A stretch of 64,000 nt of DNA from Candidatus Nitrotoga arctica (GTDB taxonomy: Bacteria; Pseudomonadota; Gammaproteobacteria; Burkholderiales; Gallionellaceae): positions 1,178,001 through 1,242,000 of the forward strand of contig NZ_OU912926.1 of assembly GCF_918378365.1 (NCBI RefSeq), in the 5' to 3' direction. This document shows, piece by piece, positions 53,701 through 60,602 of this stretch. The notes under the pieces were generated by a model. That model did no database searches and was not told where the DNA came from. It was given only the letters and a program-made list of their open reading frames with translations. Position 1 is the first letter of the stretch; each line of letters begins with the position of its first letter. Position numbers and translations under genes: made by a program.

Positions 53701-55626
53701 CTACGCAAAAAAATCCACCGCTTCACTTAAATCCCGCGTGCGCTTGAATGGTGGTAAGCTCTGCCATATTCGTTTGCCGTAGGATTTTGCTATCAAACGC
53801 GGGTCACAAATCATCAGTACGCCACGATCGGTCTCATCTCGGATCAAGCGTCCCGCACCTTGCTTAAGATTAATTACCGTGCGGGGCAACTGATATTCCA
53901 TGAAGGCGTTACGTCCCTGACTGGTGATCTGTGCAAGGCGCGCCGCCAGTACCGGGTCATCCGGCGGAGCGAACGGCAGTTTGTCTATTACCACTAGCGA
54001 AAGAGCTTCACCGCGCACATCCACTCCTTCCCAAAATGACTGACTGCCCAATAGTATGGCGTTGCCGTGTTCGCGGAAGCGGCTCAATAGCTCATTACGC
54101 GAACCTTCGCCTTGCAACATCAAGGGATAGTTTAGCTTCTTGCGTTCGAACTCAGTCGTTAAAATTTCATGCGCGCGTTGCATGGCGCGCAGGCTGGTGA
54201 ACAGCAAAAATGCCCGTCCTTTACTGGCCTCGATCAACGGAAGAGCCGCCAGCACCACCGCTTCGGTATAACCAGGATTATTCGGATCGAGCATATTTTG
54301 GGGCACATATAACAGCGCCTGCTCAGGGTAATTGAAAGGACTGTCCCAGCAGGCAGTTTGAGCCTCAAGCAACCCCATCTCGGATTGATAGTGCGAGAAA
54401 TCCTGCTTAACTGTAATCGTGGCTGACGTAAAAATCCAGGCACGTGGATGACCATTAATTTGCTTGGCGAATATTTCTGCGATGGACAACGGTGTGGTGT
54501 TGAGTTGCACGGATTGGTGAAATATTTCCAGCCAGCGCACCATATCCACTTGCTCTTTATCCCGCCATTGCAAGATTTTTTGCGCCATCACCTGCCCCCG
54601 TTGCCAGCAACTCTCTAGTCCCTCGCTACGCTCTGCTTGCTTCTCCAGCAGACTGTTAACCTGCTTGAGCTTATCGCTTAACACGACCATGGCGTCCGTC
54701 CAGCCGGATAAATCTTCCATGGCGATGGCAGTCATGCGGCCCTCGCTTTGTTTAAACACCAGGCGCAAGTCACGTGCGGCTTTGTCCAACGAGTCGGTAG
54801 CAGTGGGAAGCGCGGCAAAGTCTTTAGCGGAAATCGCCGCCTCCAACCGCGCGTCTCGTGCCAGCTCGATGATTTGTGAAGTCGAAATACTCTCGCCAAA
54901 AAACAAGCTGGCGGTTTCAGGTAATTGGTGTGCTTCGTCGAAAATAACCGTATTGCAGGCTGGCAGCAATTCCGCCAGACCTTCGTCACGCAGCATCAAA
55001 TCGGCGAAAAACAAATGATGGTTCACCACCACCACATCAGCCCGCATCGCCTCCTTGCGTGCCTTAAGTACAAAACAATCTTTATGATGCGGGCACTCCT
55101 GGCCCAGGCAGTTATCGCGCGTTGAAGTCACCTGCATCCAGATAAGTGCATTCTCTGGCACATCGCTCACACCACTCTTGTCGCCGGACTGGGTAATTTT
55201 CGCGTACTTCACAATTTTGGCTAGATGGCGTGCATCCTCGCGCGTGGTAAAGCGGCCATCAGATTGCGTGCGTTCGAGGTGATAATGGCACAGATAATTG
55301 GAGCGGCCCTTGAGCAATGCTATCGAAACCGGTACTTTTAGCGCATCACGCACTGTGGGTAAATCGCGTTGGAACAGTTGGTCTTGCAAATTTTTTGTGC
55401 CGGTGGAAATAATTACCTTGCCGCCTGCGAGCAGGGCAGGGACGAGATAGGCGAAAGTCTTGCCTGTGCCTGTGCCTGCCTCTGCGATCAGCTGTCCATT
55501 CACGGTAATCGCCTGTGCGATGGCTTGTGCCATTTCCACCTGTTGTGGACGCGCACGAAAATTTGGGATGTGCTCTGCCAGCGCACCATCAGGCGAAAAC
55601 AGGAATGCGATTTTTTTATCTATCAT
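53701..55626 (-). CDS. DinG/YoaA-like ATP-dependent DNA helicase
   Basis: The 641-residue XPD-type helicase has Walker A 'AEAGTGTGKT', DEAH ('VIFDEAHQLPE') and an Fe-S cysteine set ('NYLCHYH', 'DNCLGQECPHHKDC') between motifs Ia and II. The C-terminal motifs 'GSQSFWEGVDV' and 'QGAGRLIRDETDRGV' are intact. E. coli YoaA/DinG act on replication and repair intermediates. I chose the ATG at 55626; an 18-residue extension lacks similarity. Core gene between the two islands. Confidence 0.92.
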   Translation of the reverse strand: MIDKKIAFLFSPDGALAEHIPNFRARPQQVEMAQAIAQAITVNGQLIAEAGTGTGKTFAYLVPALLAGGKVIISTGTKNLQDQLFQRDLPTVRDALKVPVSIALLKGRSNYLCHYHLERTQSDGRFTTREDARHLAKIVKYAKITQSGDKSGVSDVPENALIWMQVTSTRDNCLGQECPHHKDCFVLKARKEAMRADVVVVNHHLFFADLMLRDEGLAELLPACNTVIFDEAHQLPETASLFFGESISTSQIIELARDARLEAAISAKDFAALPTATDSLDKAARDLRLVFKQSEGRMTAIAMEDLSGWTDAMVVLSDKLKQVNSLLEKQAERSEGLESCWQRGQVMAQKILQWRDKEQVDMVRWLEIFHQSVQLNTTPLSIAEIFAKQINGHPRAWIFTSATITVKQDFSHYQSEMGLLEAQTACWDSPFNYPEQALLYVPQNMLDPNNPGYTEAVVLAALPLIEASKGRAFLLFTSLRAMQRAHEILTTEFERKKLNYPLMLQGEGSRNELLSRFREHGNAILLGSQSFWEGVDVRGEALSLVVIDKLPFAPPDDPVLAARLAQITSQGRNAFMEYQLPRTVINLKQGAGRLIRDETDRGVLMICDPRLIAKSYGKRIWQSLPPFKRTRDLSEAVDFFA

Positions 55627-55926
55627 TGTTAAAACAGTAGTCCAACGAGTCAAGCAGCGAATTGATTTGCATGGTATCACTGCATGAAAGCAACGGGTGA
55701 CAGATAACCGGGGCAGGTCTGTTTCCGTTGCCGGTTATGGATGACACAAATGTCCCCGGTGATTTCCTGGAGCCTGATTCAGAGAACGGTAGCCCCGATG
55801 CGATTTGTACCAGATACCCTCTTAAACAGCTATTACCGTTAATTGAGAAGGTACGGAACTTCTTCGGCTTTTGCCACTCAGAACTGCTACAATCTGCGAA
55901 GTTTTGTAGCAGATCATATCGAAACC

Positions 55927-56295
55927 GGGGGCGACTTGGCTTCGACGTGGGTTGCAAAGCAGTGTAGGGCATACCGAGGACCCGCAACCTCGTAAATCAG
56001 CTGGAAAACCAATAGTCGCAAACGACGAAAAGTACGCTTTAGCCGCGTAAGTGGTTAGACCTCACACCCTGCTGTCCGTGGAGGGGCTCAAGGCCGCAAG
56101 GCCGCGATGAGTGAGGTCATATACACGGAATCGTGTCATGCAGGGTTACTTTGTATGGCATTAAATTTAGGTAACTCGTTCGGTAGCAGCCTGTCGGTTG
56201 GCGTCTACCGGATAAAATTAAATAACTTGACTAAGTATGTAGAACTGCCTGTAGAGTGCTTGCGGACGCGGGTTCAATTCCCGCCGCCTCCACCA
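55927..56295 (+). ncRNA. ssrA: tmRNA (one-piece)
   Basis: The 5' end GGGGGCG pairs with CGCCTCC before the encoded ACCA. The T arm GCGGGTTCAATTCCCGC is present. The tag frame is GCA AAC GAC GAA AAG TAC GCT TTA GCC GCG TAA (56018-56050), encoding ANDEKYALAA. tmRNA rescues stalled ribosomes with SmpB. An integrase gene follows, so its 3' end is the attachment site of a second island. Confidence 0.96.
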
Positions 56296-56328
56296 ATTGA
56301 GTGTTTTAAGAAGTCCAGTAACATCCTT

Positions 56329-56353
56329 AAACCCGCCTAAGTGCGGGTTTTTT
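56329..56353 (+). terminator. Terminator after tmRNA, inside the island end
   Basis: AAACCCGC / GCGGGTTT with a six-base loop and T6. Nearly the same hairpin follows tRNA-Ser at 37452. Confidence 0.85.
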
Positions 56354-56374
56354 CTTGTTTTTAGCTTCCAATAC

Positions 56375-56457
56375 GGGGTAACATCATCCAATAGCATCCG
56401 GCTTTAAATAGGGGTAACTCTTCGGGGTAACCTCAGAACTGAAAAAGGAGTTACCCC
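56375..56457 (+). repeat. GGGGTAAC repeats, candidate integrase arm sites
   Basis: GGGGTAAC occurs at 56375, 56411 and 56424 (the last two 13 bp apart), with an inverted copy GTTACCCC at 56450-56457 that overlaps the integrase ribosome site. Integrase binding here could also repress its own gene. Confidence 0.6.
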
Positions 56458-56458
56458 A

Positions 56459-57673
56459 ATGCCTTTAACTGATACCGCAATCCGCAATGCCAAGCCTGGC
56501 GCAAAGCCTGCCAAGCTATTTGATGAACGTGGTTTGTTTTTAATTGTTACCCCAGCCGGGGGTAAGTGGTGGCGCTTCCGCTACAAGTTCGATGACAAGG
56601 AAAAATTGCTGTCTCTTGGTGTGTATCCCGACGTGGGGCTGAAGGATGCTAGGCAACGACGCGATGACGCGCGCAAGCTGCTTGCTGATGGCATAGACCC
56701 CGGTGAAAATCGCAAGGCTATGAAAGCTGTAAAACAGGATCGTGCAGCAAACAGCTTTGAAGTGGTGGCGCGAGAGTGGTATGCCAAACACGCCCCCAAT
56801 TGGGTAGAACATCACGGCGATCGCATTATACGGCGATTGGAGCGCGATATTTTTCCATGGATTGGCGGGCGACCGATAGCTGACGTGAACGCCCCCGAGT
56901 TGCTGGCGGCGGTGCGCCGGATTGAAAGCCGTGGCGCACTGGAAACCGCACACCGGGCGCTAGGCAATTGTGGGCAGGTTTTTCGCTATGCGGTTGCGAC
57001 CGGGCGGGCAATGCGCGATCCATCCGGCGATTTGCGTGGCGCACTCCCCCCCGTGAAGGGCGAACACTTTGCTGCAGTGACTGAACCAATACAAGCAGCG
57101 GAATTACTGCGGACACTCGATGGCTATCAAGGTACGCTCACTGTTTCCTGCGCGCTTCGCCTTGCGCCCTTGGTTTTTGTGCGGCCAGGCGAACTACGCA
57201 ATGCCGAATGGGCAGACATTAACCTTGATGCGGCAGAATGGCGCTACCACGTCACAAAGACCGATTCAGATCACATTGTCCCTCTGGCAATGCAAGCAGT
57301 GACGATCTTGCAGGAACTTCATGCATTGACCGGCACGGGGCGTTTCGTCTTTCCGGGGGCGCGTAGCAACGGGCGACCAATGAGCGATAACGCCATTCTT
57401 GCGGCCATGCGGCGTATGGGCATAAGCAAAGATGAGATGAGCGGGCACGGCTTTCGAGCAATGGCGCGCACCATCCTTGATGAAGTGATGGGTGTGCGCC
57501 CTGACTTGATCGAGCACCAGCTTGCCCATGCCGTGAAAGACCCGAACGGGCGAGCCTACAACCGTACGGCTCACCTTCCAGAACGGAAGAAAATGATGCA
57601 ACAGTGGGCGGATTATCTGGATAAATTGAAGGCGGGAGCGGAAGTCGTACCTATTCCACAGCGGGCGGCATGA
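56459..57673 (+). CDS. int: P4-type tyrosine site-specific integrase of the ssrA island
   Basis: The 404-residue protein has the DUF4102 domain (1-95) and a tyrosine recombinase domain with R in 'VFVRPGELRNAEW', H-x-x-R in 'GHGFRAMAR', H in 'LAHAV' and Y in 'RAYNRTAHLPERKKMMQQW'. It is a diverged relative of the integrase at 38070. It starts 163 bp after ssrA, in the same direction, as usual for ssrA-targeting islands. Confidence 0.94.
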   Translation: MPLTDTAIRNAKPGAKPAKLFDERGLFLIVTPAGGKWWRFRYKFDDKEKLLSLGVYPDVGLKDARQRRDDARKLLADGIDPGENRKAMKAVKQDRAANSFEVVAREWYAKHAPNWVEHHGDRIIRRLERDIFPWIGGRPIADVNAPELLAAVRRIESRGALETAHRALGNCGQVFRYAVATGRAMRDPSGDLRGALPPVKGEHFAAVTEPIQAAELLRTLDGYQGTLTVSCALRLAPLVFVRPGELRNAEWADINLDAAEWRYHVTKTDSDHIVPLAMQAVTILQELHALTGTGRFVFPGARSNGRPMSDNAILAAMRRMGISKDEMSGHGFRAMARTILDEVMGVRPDLIEHQLAHAVKDPNGRAYNRTAHLPERKKMMQQWADYLDKLKAGAEVVPIPQRAA

Positions 57674-58138
57674 TAGCAGGCAGACAGTTGGTCGCCCCGA
57701 ACCCCCACTAAGGTACTTCCAGCCAAACCGGCCGCCAAGGGCAATTCGAAGCCCGATTTCGCGCTGTTTATTGGGTTTGCTAAGGGGGTTATGTAATATT
57801 GTTTGATCTATCCCGACTGCTGATATCCAAAAACACTGCGACACTGAGGGCAAACCAACAAAACCAAGAGACCCTGCAGGTTTCAAGCCTGTTAGGGACT
57901 GGAGACAAAATGAGAACAGTCTGAGAACAAAGTGAGAACACTTTTATTAAATGAATTGATTAACTTTTTCTCTTACTAATTACGTTTTTACTTTTTCCGT
58001 GTCTTGTTGGTATGTTCTTGCCCTTTCTTGGAATTCAGCGCGAGAAGGATTTCCCTTTGGCGCACCGCCCCACGTCTGGGTATTTGCAATATTCCTTAAA
58101 TGTGTTAAATTAAACTTTTATTGCATATTTAAGGGAAT
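57674..58138. other. Noncoding stretch with TGAGAACA iterons
   Basis: No gene is supported. Three direct copies of TGAGAACA lie at 57911, 57922 and 57933, an exact 11-bp period. Confidence 0.6.
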
Positions 58139-58140
58139 AT
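58089..58140 (+). promoter_or_regulatory. Inverted repeat around the promoter of the HTH gene
   Basis: ATATTCCTTAAAT (58089-58101) and ATTTAAGGGAATAT (58127-58140) are inverted, with one extra G in the right arm, and 25 bp apart. TTGCAA (58085) and TAAATT about 16 bp further could be the promoter between them. The right arm overlaps the first ATG, suggesting autorepression. Confidence 0.5.
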
Positions 58141-58387
58141 GATCGAAATAAAAACAGGTAACAAAAGAGAACCAATGACAGTTGAAGAGCTTGACACTGC
58201 CTTGGCTGCGCTGGAATGGAAGGTAAGTGATTTTTGCCGGGCAACAGGTCTGCATCGCAATACCCCGAGCCGCTGGCGTAATGAGGCGGTACCTATACCT
58301 GAATGGGTGCCCAAGCATTTATCACTGCTACTGGAAGTAAAGCGATTGAGTGCCCTTTATGTGGTGCCCCCAAAGATAGAGGAATAA
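58139..58387 (+). CDS. Small HTH-type regulator
   Basis: The 82-residue protein has a helix-turn-helix-like core 'TVEELDTALAALEWKVSDFCRATGLHRNTPSRWRNEAVPIPEWVPKHL', as in small phage and island repressors. The ATG at 58139 is shadowed by an inverted repeat; a second ATG at 58175 has GAGA upstream and may be the real start. First cargo gene of the ssrA island. Confidence 0.7.
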   Translation: MIEIKTGNKREPMTVEELDTALAALEWKVSDFCRATGLHRNTPSRWRNEAVPIPEWVPKHLSLLLEVKRLSALYVVPPKIEE

Positions 58388-58484
58388 AGCGATACCCTGG
58401 CGCTTTACCAGGGAAATAATGACGGAGCCGGGAAGTGCCGACAAACTGACCAGCCCCTGACCATATTACAAAGGACCTTGCAAT

Positions 58485-58727
58485 ATGATTGCGAACATTT
58501 TAACCCTTGCCAATATCTCCCACAAAGTTAATACACAGGTTGAACGCCTGATGATGATGCAAGACCTCACGCGATTGACTATCAAATCTGTAGAGCCAGA
58601 TGGCAGCGATGCCACATTGGCTTTATTGAATGGAATACTATCGATGTTGAGTATAGACACTGAGAATATGCACCGATTTTTTGAGGATCTTGAAATCCAA
58701 TTAGAAAGCGAGGTGGCTCATGCTTAA
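58485..58727 (+). CDS. Hypothetical 80-residue island protein
   Basis: Helical, acidic and without cysteines ('LANISHKVNTQVERLMMMQDLTRL', 'TENMHRFFEDLEIQLESEV'). AAGGA precedes the ATG. It overlaps the next gene by 8 bp, so the two are co-translated. Family not recognised. Confidence 0.6.
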   Translation: MIANILTLANISHKVNTQVERLMMMQDLTRLTIKSVEPDGSDATLALLNGILSMLSIDTENMHRFFEDLEIQLESEVAHA

Positions 58728-58995
58728 GCCAAAACGGGAGCTTACTATTAATAAAGACGAGTCTGTGATCCTGAACCATGACCGGGTCACTATTTGCCTT
58801 GGTGCAGCATATGAGCTTGATGCCTTGGCAAAGCTGCTGCCAGACGTGGTCGAAGGCAACGACAAGATGGAACATCTCGTGGTGCGTGGAATTGCAAGCC
58901 GCATCAAGTCACTGTCAGAATTATTAATGAGTGGATTGGATGAAGAAGTGAAGACCAACGCCCATTTAACGCGGATATTGAGAGTGACGGACTAA
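58720..58995 (+). CDS. Hypothetical 91-residue island protein
   Basis: The frame starts inside the previous gene with GAGG upstream. The product has a beta-rich start ('KPKRELTINKDESVILNHDRVTICLG') and a helical second half. Not recognised. A hairpin (CCCCGGG...CCCTGGGG) lies 20-40 bp after its stop. Confidence 0.6.
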   Translation: MLKPKRELTINKDESVILNHDRVTICLGAAYELDALAKLLPDVVEGNDKMEHLVVRGIASRIKSLSELLMSGLDEEVKTNAHLTRILRVTD

Positions 58996-59169
58996 ATAGT
59001 TTTGCCACGTCTAGCCCCGGGTAATTCCCTGGGGCGAACAGCCGGAAATCCCTTCACCGGCTTGGCGCTGGTACCTTTGAAGGCTGTACCTTGAAGGGAG
59101 GCATAATGTTGAGCTTGAGCAAGTAAGTGAAAATAGGATGATGCGCTGTTCACGAACAGGAGGCTGAAA

Positions 59170-59907
59170 TTGACCACGGAGAAAACCACTCGTAGTGACT
59201 GGACACTCAATGACTGGGCTGCAGCATTGGCCAGGGATGCGCCGAATCCAGTACCGCGTGCTTGCCTGCCCTGTTTCTGGTTTTCAAGAACTGCAGCATT
59301 GGCCAGCGATGCGCCGAATCCATTACCGCTGTGGCCGGATGCCGTGATTGAGGACAAATCTCAAACCCATACGCACTTCGAAAACAATGCGGTTCACAGA
59401 GCTTGTAAAATGTATGTGATATCCGCTCAGGTTGAGTTAAAGCTACAAAACCTTGTGAAAGATATGCGCATGGTCAAAGACCAGGTTTGGTCAAAATCAA
59501 AGACGGCAGGGCAGCGCAAAAATGAGCTTAAGCTGGTAAAAGAAAAAGCTGCCGAGTTAAAGCTGTTAGTTATGGGGTTGACGTTCGAGGATCGTTTTAA
59601 CTTGGATGATGAGTATTTTGGGCAGCCAGGGGATCCGCGCTTTGATCTTGCACTTGACCTCATTGAAGACCCCGCCATCTTGAATTTGGCGGGTAAATTG
59701 ATTCCAGATATCGAAAACGCGGCAATGAATGTTCGAGCCAGGATCAAACATGTTGTGAAACCAGAGCGTCATGCTGACTTTATCCGATGCATCGCCCAAG
59801 CCTTAAAATCGACCAATATAAAGCCCGGTGTATTTCAGGAGGTTTCTATCGCTGTTTTTGCGGATGCCGGTGTGATGATGTCAGAGCGTGCATTGCGAGT
59901 AAAATGA
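59170..59907 (+). CDS. Hypothetical 245-residue island protein with N-terminal duplication
   Basis: The start is TTG at 59170 with AGGAGG six bases upstream. The first 60 residues contain two copies of 'AALA-x-DAPNP-x-P' from a 38-bp direct repeat (72 bp apart). The rest is a helical soluble protein ('SAQVELKLQNLVKDMRMVKDQVWSKSKTAGQRKNELKLVKEKAAELKLL'). Family not recognised. Confidence 0.65.
   Translation: MTTEKTTRSDWTLNDWAAALARDAPNPVPRACLPCFWFSRTAALASDAPNPLPLWPDAVIEDKSQTHTHFENNAVHRACKMYVISAQVELKLQNLVKDMRMVKDQVWSKSKTAGQRKNELKLVKEKAAELKLLVMGLTFEDRFNLDDEYFGQPGDPRFDLALDLIEDPAILNLAGKLIPDIENAAMNVRARIKHVVKPERHADFIRCIAQALKSTNIKPGVFQEVSIAVFADAGVMMSERALRVK
59219..59328 (+). repeat. 38-bp direct repeat inside the gene at 59170
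   Basis: Copies at 59219-59256 and 59291-59328 differ at two positions and are 72 bp (24 codons) apart, so the frame is kept. Confidence 0.85.
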
Positions 59908-60039
59908 TGCTACTGCTAGCATAGTTGTTAAGACTTAGTCAAGTACAAATCCACATCTAAATTACATCAAATTTGTCCTAGATTGTGTGGCTCTCGCCGC
60001 GCAAAATCCTGCCCGTCAATTACATGAAGGGTCAAACAA

Positions 60040-60261
60040 ATGAAAGTGAATCCAAGCGGAAACAACCAGCCTGAGCGTTTGCTCAGATTGAATGAAATTG
60101 TATATCTCGTGGGGCTGGGGAAATCCAGCATTTATGAGATGATGAGCAGAACCCCTCCCGCCTTTCCCCGTCCCCTAAAGTTGTCCCGCCGGGCCGTGTG
60201 CTGGCCAGCATCGGCAATTGATGCGTGGATTCAAGAGCGCATCAAAGCTGGGGGCCAATGA
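60040..60261 (+). CDS. AlpA-family regulator
   Basis: The 73-residue protein has the AlpA pattern 'RLLRLNEIVYLVGLGKSSIYEMMSRTPPAFPRPLKLSRRAVCWPASAIDAWI'. AAGGG precedes the ATG. It is likely the excision or replication activator of the ssrA island, and its stop overlaps the next start. Confidence 0.88.
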   Translation: MKVNPSGNNQPERLLRLNEIVYLVGLGKSSIYEMMSRTPPAFPRPLKLSRRAVCWPASAIDAWIQERIKAGGQ

Positions 60262-60602
60262 TGAAAAATTCCTCAACTCGAAAAAGTAAGGCAAGAACAG
60301 GGCAAACTGGCAACGTACACGAACGCATCCAGTCCGAATCCAAGCAGGCAAAAAAATCCCATTCCTTTATGCCGTACGATGCCGATGAAACACCGGCCTT
60401 GGCTGCACTGCTTACTGATGCCTTTAAGGCCGTGATCGAGGCATTGCCGACCAAGTTTGAAATGGAGGGCCGCGTGTACTGGGTACGCTGTTCTATTGGT
60501 CTGGCACGGGTTGATGTATTCGACAACCCCACCACGTCGCAACCGCTGATAAGGGGAATTGTTGGAAACCAAGATGCCTTCGGGCATAACCCCGTCCATT
60601 GA
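60258..60602 (+). CDS. Hypothetical island protein upstream of the primase
   Basis: The 114-residue protein has a basic, disordered N-terminus ('KNSSTRKSKARTGQTG') and a compact C-terminal part ('ALAALLTDAFKAVIEALPTKFEMEGRVYWVRCSIGLARVDVFDNP'). Overlapping starts and stops link it to alpA and the primase gene. Family not recognised. Confidence 0.6.
   Translation: MMKNSSTRKSKARTGQTGNVHERIQSESKQAKKSHSFMPYDADETPALAALLTDAFKAVIEALPTKFEMEGRVYWVRCSIGLARVDVFDNPTTSQPLIRGIVGNQDAFGHNPVH

Noticed and set aside
57266..57886. 206-codon ORF on the minus strand across the integrase end
   Set aside because: It is antisense to a well-supported integrase and has no recognisable domain.
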